From the NCBI GenBank assembly GCA_900543305.1, contig UQQZ01000072.1:1-13480 (forward strand): 13,480 bases of DNA. The letters are read 5' to 3'. The DNA comes from an uncultured Oscillospiraceae bacterium (GTDB lineage: Bacteria; Bacillota; Clostridia; Oscillospirales; Acutalibacteraceae). The notes beneath the pieces were generated by a model. The model saw nothing but the letters and a program-made list of their open reading frames with translations. It ran no database searches and was not told where the DNA came from. Made by a program: the position numbers and the translations under genes. Shown piece after piece: positions 1-6,378 of the stretch (its first letter is position 1; every line of letters begins with the position of its first letter).

Positions 1-633
1 TCCTTCCGGGAGGAGGAACAATCTATTAAAGAGCGCATCGGCGTGGTGCTGGGCGTTCTGGTGGCCGTGATCCGCACCGGTCACGACCAGCAGCGCAAAG
101 GCCGCCACAATCCTGTCCTGGCTGTACTGAACCTGATCTGCAAGATCTATGTCACCGTCATCCGGGGCACCCCTATGATGGTACAGCTGTTGATCATGGG
201 ATTTGTGGTCTTTAAATCCAGCCGTAACTTTACGTTGGTAGGTGCTCTGTCCTTGGGCATCAACTCTGGCGCCTATGTGGCGGAAATCATTCGAGGAGGC
301 CTCATGAGCCTGGATCCCGGTCAGATGGAAGCCGGACGGTCCTTGGGACTGGGATACCTGGACACTATGCGCTATATTGTGGTGCCCCAGGCCTTTAAGG
401 CCATTCTCCCCGCCTTGGGCAACGAGTTTATCACCTTGCTGAAGGACACCTCCCTGATCTCCGTGGTGGCCGGCAAGGAGATTGTCTACTTTGCCCAGGC
501 CATTGTATCCCGCACCTACGAGGCCATGTGGCCCTATCTGATCACCGCCGCCATGTACCTGGTCCTGGTTCTGATCTTCACTTGGCTGCAAGGCAAACTG
601 GAAAGGAGGCTGCGTGCAAGTGATCGACGTTAA
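1..633 (+). CDS. Polar amino-acid ABC transporter permease, HisM/GlnP type (5' end missing)
   Basis: Integral membrane permease of a polar amino-acid importer. It works with the ATPase encoded immediately downstream and an extracytoplasmic binding protein that is not in the window. The frame is open from base 1, so a GTG at 43 is only an internal codon and the real start lies upstream. The visible 210 residues contain hydrophobic segments around residues 14-24, 40-70, 80-95 and 178-196. The cytoplasmic EAA loop at about 110-131 (EAGRSLGLG followed by VVPQA) docks on the ATPase. The IRGTP motif (residues 54-58) is typical of the HisM/GlnP family. The stop codon overlaps the next gene by 20 bases, which indicates translational coupling. 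The substrate cannot be read from the sequence; glutamine, cystine or another polar amino acid are all possible. Confidence 0.9.
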   Translation, partial: SFREEEQSIKERIGVVLGVLVAVIRTGHDQQRKGRHNPVLAVLNLICKIYVTVIRGTPMMVQLLIMGFVVFKSSRNFTLVGALSLGINSGAYVAEIIRGGLMSLDPGQMEAGRSLGLGYLDTMRYIVVPQAFKAILPALGNEFITLLKDTSLISVVAGKEIVYFAQAIVSRTYEAMWPYLITAAMYLVLVLIFTWLQGKLERRLRASDRR

Positions 634-1342
634 AAATCTGGAAAAATCCTTTGGGGGACATATGGTCCTCAAGGGGATCAATGAACATATTTCCAAAGGG
701 GAAAAGGTGGCCATCATCGGGCCTTCCGGCTCCGGCAAATCCACCTTCCTGCGCTGCCTGAACCTGTTGGAGGAGCCCACCAGCGGCACCATTACCTTTG
801 AGGGCGTGGACATCACCGATCCCAAAAACGATATCAACAAGCTTCGGGCGCGAATGGGCATGGTGTTCCAGCAGTTCAACCTGTTCCCCCACATGACCGT
901 AAAGCAGAACATCACCCTGGCCCCCGTGAAACTGAAGCTGATGACCAAGGATGAGGCCGATAAAAAGGCCCTGGAGCTTCTGGAACGGGTAGGTCTGCCG
1001 GACAAGGCCAGCGCTTACCCCAAGCAGCTTTCCGGCGGTCAGCAGCAGCGAATCGCCATTGCTCGGGCCCTGGCCATGAATCCGGACGTGATGCTCTTTG
1101 ACGAGCCCACTTCTGCCCTGGACCCTGAAATGGTGGGAGAAGTGCTGGAGATCATGCGGGAGCTGGCGGAAGAAGGCATGACCATGGTGGTGGTCACCCA
1201 CGAGATGGGCTTTGCCCGCTCTGTAGCCACCCGGGTGCTCTTCATGGACGAGGGCGTCATTGCCGAGCAAAACGACCCGGAAACCTTCTTCACCCATCCC
1301 CAGAATCCCCGTTTGAAAGAATTTCTCTCCAAAGTCTTATAA
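614..1342 (+). CDS. Polar amino-acid ABC transporter ATP-binding protein, GlnQ/HisP type
   Basis: Cytoplasmic ATPase that powers the amino-acid importer whose permease precedes it. The 242-residue length is standard for the family. Visible motifs are Walker A GPSGSGKST (36-44), Q-loop Gln86 in VFQQFNLFPH, signature LSGGQQQR (139-146), Walker B VMLFDE (159-164), D-loop SALD (167-170) and switch His196 in VTHEMGFA. FQQFNLFPHMT is characteristic of the polar amino-acid subfamily. The start is a GTG at 614 with a GGAGG at 605-609 inside the end of the permease gene. The gene is last in its operon, with two strong terminators beginning about 60 bases after the stop. No key residue is missing. The symbol is left blank because the substrate is not determined. 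Confidence 0.95.
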   Translation: MQVIDVKNLEKSFGGHMVLKGINEHISKGEKVAIIGPSGSGKSTFLRCLNLLEEPTSGTITFEGVDITDPKNDINKLRARMGMVFQQFNLFPHMTVKQNITLAPVKLKLMTKDEADKKALELLERVGLPDKASAYPKQLSGGQQQRIAIARALAMNPDVMLFDEPTSALDPEMVGEVLEIMRELAEEGMTMVVVTHEMGFARSVATRVLFMDEGVIAEQNDPETFFTHPQNPRLKEFLSKVL

Positions 1343-1401
1343 TACATCCTTTCCACGTTTGGATTTCCTGGACGCTGTTGCGTCTTTGGAACAGCAAAAA
1401 A

Positions 1402-1433
1402 GGGCCCCTGCCAAGTCGGCAGGGGCCCTTTCC
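1402..1433. terminator. Bidirectional intrinsic terminator 1
   Basis: A perfect 11-bp GC-rich stem (1402-1412 with 1418-1428) closes a 5-base loop. A short T stretch follows on the plus strand, and an A6 run at 1396-1401 supplies a T6 tract on the minus strand. It ends the transporter operon and can also stop transcripts arriving from pckG. Confidence 0.85.
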
Positions 1434-1440
1434 TCAAAAA

Positions 1441-1476
1441 GCGGCAACCGGGTGCACCCCGGCTGCCGCCTTTTTT
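1441..1476. terminator. Bidirectional intrinsic terminator 2
   Basis: A hairpin formed by 1441-1446 with 1464-1469 and 1448-1452 with 1458-1462 has one internal A/C mismatch. T6 follows on the plus strand (1471-1476), and an A5 run on the other side (1436-1440) gives a T-tract on the minus strand. It lies 40 bases after the pckG stop, so it is probably the main pckG terminator and a backup for the transporter operon. Confidence 0.85.
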
Positions 1477-1515
1477 ATAAAGAGAGGTTGAAATTTCAGA
1501 CGAACAAAGGAGAAC

Positions 1516-3285
1516 TTACTCAGCGCACTTCTGCTTCAGAGTGGCCAGCTGGTTCTTCAGCTCCTCAGGCAGCTTGTCGCCAAACTGCTTGTAGAACTCT
1601 TCGATGCCCTCGGCTTCCTTGGCCCAAGCAGCCTTGTCCACTTCCAGGATGGTCTTCAAGGTTTCGATGGAGAAGTCCTCAATGCCTTCCAGGTTGATGT
1701 CCTCAGCATAGGGCACATAGCCGATAGCGGTTTCCTTGGCGTCCACCTTGCCCTCGCAGCGCTTGAGGATCCACTCCAGCACGCGGAAGTTGTCGCCGAA
1801 ACCGGGCCACAGGAAGTGGCCTTCGGAATCCAGACGGAACCAGTTGACGTTGAAGATCTTGGGAGCGTTCTCGCCCAGCTTCTCGCCCATCTCGAACCAG
1901 TGCTTGAAGTAGTCGCCCATATGGTAGCCGCAGAAGGGCAGCATGGCCATGGGATCACGACGGACCACGCCCACAGCGCCGGTAGCGGCAGCAGTGGTCT
2001 CAGAAGCCATGATGGAGCCTACGAACACACCGTTGTTCCAGTCGCGGGACTGATACACCAGGGGAGTGGTCTGAGCGCGGCGGCCGCCGAAGATGATGGC
2101 GGAAATCGGCACACCCTCGCCCTTGTCGAACTCAGCGCTGATGCAGGGGCAGTTCTTGGCAGGAGCGGTGAAGCGGCTGTTGGGATGAGCGCCCTTCTTA
2201 TCGGAGGTCTTGCCATTCCAGGGCTCGCCGGTCCAATCCAGAGCGTTCTCAGGCGGATTCTTGTCCAGGCCTTCCCACCACACAGTGTTGTCGTCCAGGT
2301 TGTGGGCAACGTTGGTGAAGATGGTACCCTTCTGAGTGGAGATCAAAGCGTTGGGGTTGGACTTCATGTTGGTGCCGGGGGCCACGCCGAAGAAGCCGTT
2401 CTCGGGGTTGATGGCATACAGCTTGCCATCGGCGCCCTGGCGCATCCAAGCGATATCGTCGCCCACAGTCCAAACCTTGTAGCCCTTGTTGCGATAGCCT
2501 TCCGGCGGGATCAGCATGGCCAGGTTGGTCTTGCCGCAAGCAGAGGGGAACGCAGCGGAAACATACTTCACTTCGCCCTGGGGATTCTCAATGCCCAGGA
2601 TCAGCATATGCTCGGCCATCCAGCCTTCCTGCTTGCCCAGGTAGGAAGCGATACGCAGAGCGAAGCACTTCTTGCCCAGCAGCACGTTGCCGCCGTAACC
2701 GGAGTTGACGCTGATGATATAGTTGTCTTCGGGGAAATGGCAGATATAGCGCTTTTCCTCGTCGATGTCGCACTTGCAGTGCAGACCCTTCACCCAGTCT
2801 TCGCTGTCGCCCAGAACATCCAGCACAGCCTGGCCCACGCGGGTCATGATGGCCATGTTCAGCACAACGTAGATGGAGTCGGTGACCTCCAGGCCGATCT
2901 TAGCCAGGGGGGAGCCGATGGGACCCATGGAGTAGGGGATCACATACATGGTGCGGCCCTTGTAGCTGCCACGAGCAATGTCGAACAGCATCTTATAGGC
3001 GCCCTGGGGCTCCATCCAGTGGTTGGTGGGGCCTGCATCCTCTTCTTTGCGGGAGCAGATAAAAGTCCGGCCTTCCACACGGGCAACGTCGTTCACGGCG
3101 GTGCGGTGCAGGTAGCAGCCGGGCAGCTTCTCCTGGTTGAGCTTGATCATTTCGCCAGTCTGGCAAGCCTGCTTGCGCAGTTCCTCCAGCTGTTCCTCGG
3201 AACCGTCAATCCACACGACTTCGTCGGGGGTGACAAGCTCCTTCATTTCTTCGAGCCAGCTGAGAACAGACTTATTGTTGGTCAT
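1516..3285 (-). CDS. pckG: Phosphoenolpyruvate carboxykinase (GTP)
   Basis: Cytosolic enzyme interconverting oxaloacetate and GTP with phosphoenolpyruvate, CO2 and GDP. In fermenting anaerobes it may run toward gluconeogenesis or toward CO2 fixation for succinate or propionate; the sequence does not tell which. The 589 residues fit the GTP-type family. Visible motifs are the substrate region YVIPYSMGPIGSP (114-126), the kinase P-loop with the family's reactive cysteine, FPSACGKTN (246-254, Cys250), the metal-binding GDDIAW (275-280), FGVAPGTN (299-306), the nucleotide/PEP loop FGGRRAQTTPL (399-409), and NVNWFRLD with WPGFGDN near 479-499. The start is supported by an AAAGGAG site about 8 bases upstream. 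It is monocistronic, with its own promoter and a terminator pair behind it. Codon use is strongly GC3-biased, consistent with high expression. Confidence 0.98.
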   Translation of the reverse strand: MTNNKSVLSWLEEMKELVTPDEVVWIDGSEEQLEELRKQACQTGEMIKLNQEKLPGCYLHRTAVNDVARVEGRTFICSRKEEDAGPTNHWMEPQGAYKMLFDIARGSYKGRTMYVIPYSMGPIGSPLAKIGLEVTDSIYVVLNMAIMTRVGQAVLDVLGDSEDWVKGLHCKCDIDEEKRYICHFPEDNYIISVNSGYGGNVLLGKKCFALRIASYLGKQEGWMAEHMLILGIENPQGEVKYVSAAFPSACGKTNLAMLIPPEGYRNKGYKVWTVGDDIAWMRQGADGKLYAINPENGFFGVAPGTNMKSNPNALISTQKGTIFTNVAHNLDDNTVWWEGLDKNPPENALDWTGEPWNGKTSDKKGAHPNSRFTAPAKNCPCISAEFDKGEGVPISAIIFGGRRAQTTPLVYQSRDWNNGVFVGSIMASETTAAATGAVGVVRRDPMAMLPFCGYHMGDYFKHWFEMGEKLGENAPKIFNVNWFRLDSEGHFLWPGFGDNFRVLEWILKRCEGKVDAKETAIGYVPYAEDINLEGIEDFSIETLKTILEVDKAAWAKEAEGIEEFYKQFGDKLPEELKNQLATLKQKCAE

Positions 3286-3339
3286 TTGTATGATCTCCTT
3301 TCGCCCAATGGCAAAATTTGTACTTGTTCTCCAGGATCT

Positions 3340-3368
3340 ATTCTAGCACAGTGGAAACAAAGAATCAA
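3340..3368 (-). promoter_or_regulatory. Putative sigma-A promoter of pckG
   Basis: On the minus strand TTGATT (3363-3368) is followed after 17 bases by TAGAAT (3340-3345), with an extended -10 TG (TGC directly before the hexamer). It predicts a leader of about 45-50 bases to the pckG start at 3285. This is a pattern match only. Confidence 0.6.
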
Positions 3369-3419
3369 TGACCAATTTGTTAAAATTCTGGCAACCTGTG
3401 GGCGAACTCCCCCTCTTTC

Positions 3420-3449
3420 TTGACAATATTGTCTTCCTCCCCTTATACT
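3420..3449 (+). promoter_or_regulatory. Putative sigma-A promoter of the 3491-4099 gene
   Basis: TTGACA (3420-3425) and TATACT (3444-3449) are separated by 18 bases, about 40 bases before the start codon. It is divergent from the pckG promoter, with about 50 bases between the two -35 boxes, so both could share regulation. Confidence 0.7.
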
Positions 3450-3490
3450 CTTTTTAAAAGCATATCAATGGGAAATGGAGGATGAGAAAA

Positions 3491-4099
3491 ATGATGAAGA
3501 ATTGTTCTCTTTTTCAACCGGTTCACACGGGCATCGAAACCCTTTCTCTGGAAGGGGAACAGGTGCTCCGAGTGGTGAAAACCGAAAAAATCTGGGAGTT
3601 TGACGAGAACACCTACGCCAAGCTGCCCCAGGTTTCCTTCCACAACGGGGTGATCCAGGTGGACATGCGTAGCCGGCTGCTGCCCGATGCCCCGGATCTG
3701 GCCCGGGGATTTGTCGGCATTGCCTTCCGAATTCAGGAGGATGACTCCGCGTTCGAGTCCTTCTATGTGCGTCCCACCAACGGCACCACCGATGACCCGG
3801 TCCGCAAAGCCCATGGATGCCAGTATTTTTCCTATCCCACCTACACCTTCGCCTATTTTCGGGAAAAGGGAATCACCCAGTACGAGGCACCCATCGATTT
3901 TGGCCTGGATACCTGGATTCACCTGAAAGCCGTCATCCGAGAAGGCCGGGGAGAATTTTACCTCAATCACGCCTCCACTCCCACCCTGGTGGTGGAAGAA
4001 ATGCTCCACGGTCCCGCGTTCCGGGGAAGCGTGGGCCTCTTTGTGGACATCGGCACCGAGGCATTTTTCAAGAACCTGCAAATCGATCCGGAGGATTGA
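3491..4099 (+). CDS. Uncharacterised protein, probable concanavalin A-like (LamG/DUF1080-like) fold
   Basis: The protein has 202 residues from the ATG at 3491. An upstream in-frame ATG at 3482 abuts the GGAGG at 3477-3481 and cannot use it, while 3491 sits 9 bases downstream, so 3491 (or 3494) is preferred. There is no signal peptide or membrane segment, so it is probably cytosolic. The repeated short beta-rich stretches resemble jelly-roll concanavalin A-like lectin/glucanase domains: GVIQVDMRSRLL, ARGFVGIAFRIQ, AFESFYVRPTNG, TWIHLKAVIREGRGEFYLN, and GSVGLFVDIGTEAFFKNLQI at the end. No catalytic residues are recognised. It has its own consensus-like promoter and a terminator, so it is a single-gene unit. 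The fold is an inference from pattern; the function is unknown, with sugar or glycan binding only a guess. Confidence 0.85.
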   Translation: MMKNCSLFQPVHTGIETLSLEGEQVLRVVKTEKIWEFDENTYAKLPQVSFHNGVIQVDMRSRLLPDAPDLARGFVGIAFRIQEDDSAFESFYVRPTNGTTDDPVRKAHGCQYFSYPTYTFAYFREKGITQYEAPIDFGLDTWIHLKAVIREGRGEFYLNHASTPTLVVEEMLHGPAFRGSVGLFVDIGTEAFFKNLQIDPED

Positions 4100-4115
4100 T
4101 CCCTCCACGCAAAAA

Positions 4116-4147
4116 GGGCCCCAGCTTTCAGCCGGGACCCTTTTTTT
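4116..4147. terminator. Bidirectional terminator between convergent genes
   Basis: A hairpin of 4116-4125 with 4131-4140 (8 of 10 positions pair) is followed by T7 on the plus strand (4141-4147). A5 on the other side (4111-4115) gives T5 on the minus strand. It ends the 3491-4099 gene, and the stop codon of the minus-strand regulator gene lies in its loop. Confidence 0.8.
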
Positions 4148-4367
4148 GATTTTTCCCCCGGGGATAGGGCTGCACCTGTTCCGTGCGCCCCAACAGGTAG
4201 TCCACACTGGTGTTGTAGTAATCCGCCAACTGTACCAACACACGGGTGGGAATGTCATTCTCCCCTGTCTCGTATTTGGAATACCCCGTCTGGCTCATGT
4301 GTAAGAGCTGAGCTACCTGGGTCTGGGTCAGATCGTGGTCTTCCCGCAAATCCCGCAACCGATACAT
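4128..4367 (-). CDS. Small XRE-family helix-turn-helix regulator
   Basis: A 79-residue DNA-binding protein of the Cro/CI (HTH_3) type. The helix-turn-helix spans about residues 12-38: LTQTQVAQLL, then MSQTGYSKYETG, followed by the usual IPTRVLVQLADYYNTSVDYLLGR helix pair. I start it at 4367 because AGAGGTGG lies 6-13 bases upstream. An earlier in-frame ATG at 4403 lies inside the nrdG terminator hairpin and would add a non-homologous N-terminus. The last ten or so residues (basic, GKNQKKGPG) are encoded by the terminator shared with the convergent gene and are probably disordered. It sits directly after the nrdG terminator with no room for a promoter, so it is expressed by read-through or from a promoter inside nrdG. 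Its targets are unknown. Confidence 0.85.
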   Translation of the reverse strand: MYRLRDLREDHDLTQTQVAQLLHMSQTGYSKYETGENDIPTRVLVQLADYYNTSVDYLLGRTEQVQPYPRGKNQKKGPG

Positions 4368-4381
4368 ACAAACCACCTCTG

Positions 4382-4418
4382 AAAAGCACCAGGTACCTCC
4401 CATTCAAGGTACCTGGTG
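4382..4418 (-). terminator. Terminator after nrdG
   Basis: A perfect 12-bp stem (4387-4398 with 4407-4418) with an 8-base loop is followed on the minus strand by a short T4. It begins 4 bases after the nrdG stop and abuts the ribosome binding site of the XRE gene (4373-4380). The short T-run suggests incomplete termination. Confidence 0.75.
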
Positions 4419-4422
4419 TTGC

Positions 4423-4923
4423 TTATTCTTCCGGCAGCAGGACTACCTGCCCCTGCTCCCGGGTCTTCTTCATGTCGATCAACCGTTGATTCTCGCTGCC
4501 CCGGAACCGGAGCTCCAGATTCCGCAAAGCCTGCACAAAGGGCCCGTCAATGAGCACATCCGTTTCCGCCAGCAGAGCGTTGACGCCCGGGTCGTTTTTT
4601 TCCAGCAGCCGTTCGTAGGTCCAGCCGGTAAACACGGTCACGTCCTTCCCCATGCCGTGGACCAGCCGGGCCAGCTCCGCCAAGGGCTCCGGCTGGCAGA
4701 AGGGTTCGCCGCCGCTGAAGGTAATTCCCTTTAAAATGGGATCCTTTTGAAAATCCTCAAACAGAGCCTGGGGCGTGGTGGGCTGACCCCCTTCAAAGGC
4801 CCAGGTCTGGGGATTGTGGCAGCCCGGACAGTGATGGGGGCATCCTTGGGTAAACACCGTGTACCGGATTCCCCGGCCGTCCACGATGGACTCCTTCACC
4901 ACCCCTGCAATGGTCAATTCCAT
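4423..4923 (-). CDS. nrdG: Anaerobic ribonucleoside-triphosphate reductase activating protein (radical SAM)
   Basis: Radical SAM activase that uses S-adenosylmethionine and a 4Fe-4S cluster to install the glycyl radical on class III ribonucleotide reductase. The 166 residues match the family. The cluster motif is C28-x3-C32-x2-C35 (GCPHHCPGCHNPQTW), and the SAM-binding GGEP is at 71-74. The start at 4923 is set by AAGGAGG at about 4931-4937; the frame extends upstream to 4992, but only through the surE terminator. It follows surE and the 56-residue glycyl-radical peptide gene on the same strand, so activase and radical acceptor are neighbours while the catalytic body is farther away. An intrinsic terminator lies between surE and nrdG, so its expression may depend on read-through. 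Confidence 0.95.
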   Translation of the reverse strand: MELTIAGVVKESIVDGRGIRYTVFTQGCPHHCPGCHNPQTWAFEGGQPTTPQALFEDFQKDPILKGITFSGGEPFCQPEPLAELARLVHGMGKDVTVFTGWTYERLLEKNDPGVNALLAETDVLIDGPFVQALRNLELRFRGSENQRLIDMKKTREQGQVVLLPEE

Positions 4924-4943
4924 GTTTTTTCCTCCTTCTAGAC

Positions 4944-4971
4944 AAAAAACCGGGTGAGTTCCCCCACCCGG
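4944..4971 (-). terminator. Intrinsic terminator between surE and nrdG
   Basis: A 7-bp GC-rich stem (4950-4956 with 4965-4971) with an 8-base loop is followed by T6 on the minus strand (4944-4949). It lies between the surE stop (4982) and the nrdG ribosome binding site, so it would reduce nrdG expression relative to surE unless nrdG has its own promoter. Confidence 0.75.
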
Positions 4972-4981
4972 CCTTCTTTTT

Positions 4982-5722
4982 TTACAACACAAACTCTTTT
5001 CCTGAAAAGCCTTCTGGATCGGTCATAAACATCTGCAAAGGCGTCAGGGACACATAGCCCGCTTTCAGCCAAGTGTAGTCGTTGTCCTTCCCGGGATCCC
5101 TGGGACCGCCTTGGCTCAGGGGCCAGAAATAGTGACGGCCATCAGGCGCCACCCGCTCTTCGTAGGAATCCAGCCACTGGGCTCCTCCCTGAGGCGCCCA
5201 CTTGACCCCTTTGATCTCCTTCCGGGGCAAGGCAGGAATATTGATGTTGAGCACCTGGCGCACATCTTGCTCCAGGTCGATCTGCTCCAGCAAATCCAGG
5301 AACACCTGGATCACCGTTTCCATGTCCGCCTCTCGGGGCGCTGACACGGCAATGGCTTTCTGGTGAAGCATGGCTGCTTCCAGCGCTGCGGACACGGTGC
5401 CGGAGTACAGCAGGTCTCCCCCTGCGTTGATGCCGTAATTGGGCCCGGAAATCACCAGATCCACCGGCTCCTCCGTCAAGTTCTTCAGGCCCAGACGGGT
5501 ACAGTCCGCCGGTTTTCCCGTGACACTGTAGGCACGAATTCCTTCTCCCAGGGAAACCTCTTTCACAAAGAGAGGATCCCACAAGTTGATCCCGTGGCTG
5601 ACGGCACTTTGCTCCCGGTCGGGGGCCACCACGGTCACACGATGCTGTTTCGCCAATGCCAGGGCCAGCTGCCGCAGGGCCTGGGAATGGATGCCGTCGT
5701 CGTTGACCAATAACAGATTCAT
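4982..5722 (-). CDS. surE: 5'/3'-nucleotidase SurE
   Basis: Metal-dependent nucleoside monophosphate phosphatase of the SurE family. It is 246 residues long, normal for the family. Visible catalytic and metal residues are the N-terminal VNDDG with Asp8 and Asp9, Ser39 in EQSAVSHG, and Asn95 in ISGPNYGIN, followed by the glycine-rich GGDLLYSGTVSAA typical of SurE. The start is 6 bases after the stop of the glycyl-radical peptide gene, and no clear ribosome binding site is seen, so translation is probably coupled. Its placement between the glycyl-radical peptide gene and nrdG links it to nucleotide pool balance, but this is context only. Confidence 0.95.
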   Translation of the reverse strand: MNLLLVNDDGIHSQALRQLALALAKQHRVTVVAPDREQSAVSHGINLWDPLFVKEVSLGEGIRAYSVTGKPADCTRLGLKNLTEEPVDLVISGPNYGINAGGDLLYSGTVSAALEAAMLHQKAIAVSAPREADMETVIQVFLDLLEQIDLEQDVRQVLNINIPALPRKEIKGVKWAPQGGAQWLDSYEERVAPDGRHYFWPLSQGGPRDPGKDNDYTWLKAGYVSLTPLQMFMTDPEGFSGKEFVL

Positions 5723-5728
5723 TTTCGA

Positions 5729-5899
5729 TTACAGGCTGGACAGGGTGTGCTTCACACGGTCCCGCTCCTCGGCACGCTTGGCGTTGTTCCAGCGGTCGAT
5801 GGTGCCTACCAGGTAACCGGTGATCCGGCGGATGCGCTCAAAGTCCCGGCCTTCGCCCACGAGAATCTGTTCTTTCTTTTCAGCAACGTTTTTAGCCAT
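5729..5899 (-). CDS. Stand-alone glycyl-radical C-terminal domain of class III ribonucleotide reductase
   Basis: A 56-residue protein that corresponds to the extreme C-terminus of NrdD. Residues 22-32 read RIRRITGYLVG, matching the family's radical loop RRxxGYLG, so Gly28 is the predicted radical site. Further family features follow: the RWNNAKRAEERD stretch and the terminal RVKH (48-51), as in the RVKH ending of E. coli NrdD. The start at 5899 has AAGGAGG at 5909-5915, 9 bases upstream. It has its own promoter and heads an operon with surE and nrdG. The large NrdD encoded upstream lacks this loop, so the two are probably parts of one enzyme. It parallels the separately encoded glycyl-radical protein GrcA (YfiD), which replaces the damaged radical domain of pyruvate formate-lyase. 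It could be called a fragment, but its ribosome binding site, promoter and intact stop argue for a real gene. Confidence 0.9.
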   Translation of the reverse strand: MAKNVAEKKEQILVGEGRDFERIRRITGYLVGTIDRWNNAKRAEERDRVKHTLSSL

Positions 5900-5955
5900 G
5901 ATGGTCTTCCTCCTTATTTTTCAATACCATAAACGGTTGTATCAGTTTAAATTTG

Positions 5956-5966
5956 AGAACTGTTCT
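5956..5966. promoter_or_regulatory. Palindrome at the predicted start of the glycyl-radical peptide transcript
   Basis: AGAACTGTTCT is a perfect inverted repeat (5 bp each side of one base) centred at 5961, almost exactly where transcription should begin 7 bases after the -10 box. Such a position fits a repressor operator, but no known regulator is recognised; it is not an NrdR box, and the Gram-positive LexA box has a wider spacer. Confidence 0.35.
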
Positions 5967-5967
5967 T

Positions 5968-5996
5968 ATTTTACAGGAGTTTTTTCTTCCCGTCAA
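5968..5996 (-). promoter_or_regulatory. Putative sigma-A promoter of the glycyl-radical peptide/surE operon
   Basis: On the minus strand TTGACG (5991-5996) is followed after 17 bases by TAAAAT (5968-5973). It predicts a leader of about 60 bases before the start at 5899. It makes the small gene independent of the nrdD transcript. Confidence 0.75.
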
Positions 5997-6092
5997 GAGG
6001 TGAGATCACATTTTTGAAAAAGCTCAAGCAAAACTTTTACGCCCAAAGCGAGGCCAAGGGCCCATCGGGTCAATTGCCTGGAGTGCGACTCC

Positions 6093-6200
6093 CCTTAGTG
6101 AATCAGGCAGGAGTAGTCGGGCACGTCGTGGTACTTTTTCCGGAGCTCCTGAAGCTTCTCCAGAGGTACCCCCTCTCCCGCATGACGACCGCAGCGAGGG
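6093..6200 (-). pseudogene. Duplicate of the nrdD 3' end (copy B)
   Basis: A 108-bp direct repeat of the final 35 codons or so of nrdD plus its stop and two further bases. It is 104/108 identical to 6271-6378 at an offset of 178. The four differences (6101, 6125, 6173, 6188) all fall on third codon positions and are synonymous (Ile, Asp, Glu, Gly). It keeps the stop at 6095-6097. In its nrdD frame a TGA lies about 40 bases upstream of the repeat, and no start or ribosome binding site is seen, so it is not expressed as a normal protein. Confidence 0.85.
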
Positions 6201-6270
6201 TCCTGTGTGCCAGCGGCACACGCTCAGGACCGACCGAGGCGGCAGCCGAGACCACACGTCGTGGACGGCA
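6201..6270. other. 70-bp spacer between the two nrdD 3'-end copies
   Basis: GC-rich non-coding stretch. It contains a 7-bp perfect hairpin with a 3-base loop (6205-6211 with 6215-6221), and TCCT/AGGA arms (6201-6204, 6226-6229) could extend it across a bulge. It has no T-tract, so it is not a usual terminator. No integrase, transposase or recognisable insertion element is left in it. Together with the rest of 5900-6272 it forms the gene-free stretch between nrdD and the glycyl-radical peptide gene; I see no clear nrdD terminator there. Confidence 0.6.
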
Positions 6271-6378
6271 CCTTAGTGGATCAGGCAGGAGTAGTCGGGC
6301 ACATCGTGGTACTTTTTCCGGAGCTCCTGAAGCTTCTCCAGAGGTACCCCTTCTCCCGCATGACGGCCGCAGCGAGGG
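6271..6378 (-). repeat. nrdD 3'-end repeat, copy A (inside the functional gene)
   Basis: The partner of 6093-6200. It spans from within codon 732 of nrdD (in CPRCGR) to two bases past the stop codon. Similarity to copy B stops abruptly at both ends. Confidence 0.9.

Noticed and set aside
1359..1697. 112-codon plus-strand frame after the transporter operon
   Set aside because: It spans both terminators and enters pckG antisense; no ribosome binding site or domain.
1816..3423. 535-codon open frame on the plus strand opposite pckG
   Set aside because: Antisense shadow of a highly codon-biased gene; composition is His/Gly/Val-rich with no domain, and no ribosome binding site is evident.
4924..4992. 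Extended N-terminus for nrdG
   Set aside because: These codons read through the surE terminator, and the good ribosome binding site lies just before 4923.
6093..6378. CRISPR-like or multi-copy repeat array
   Set aside because: Only two copies exist, and each is a coding fragment of the adjacent gene.
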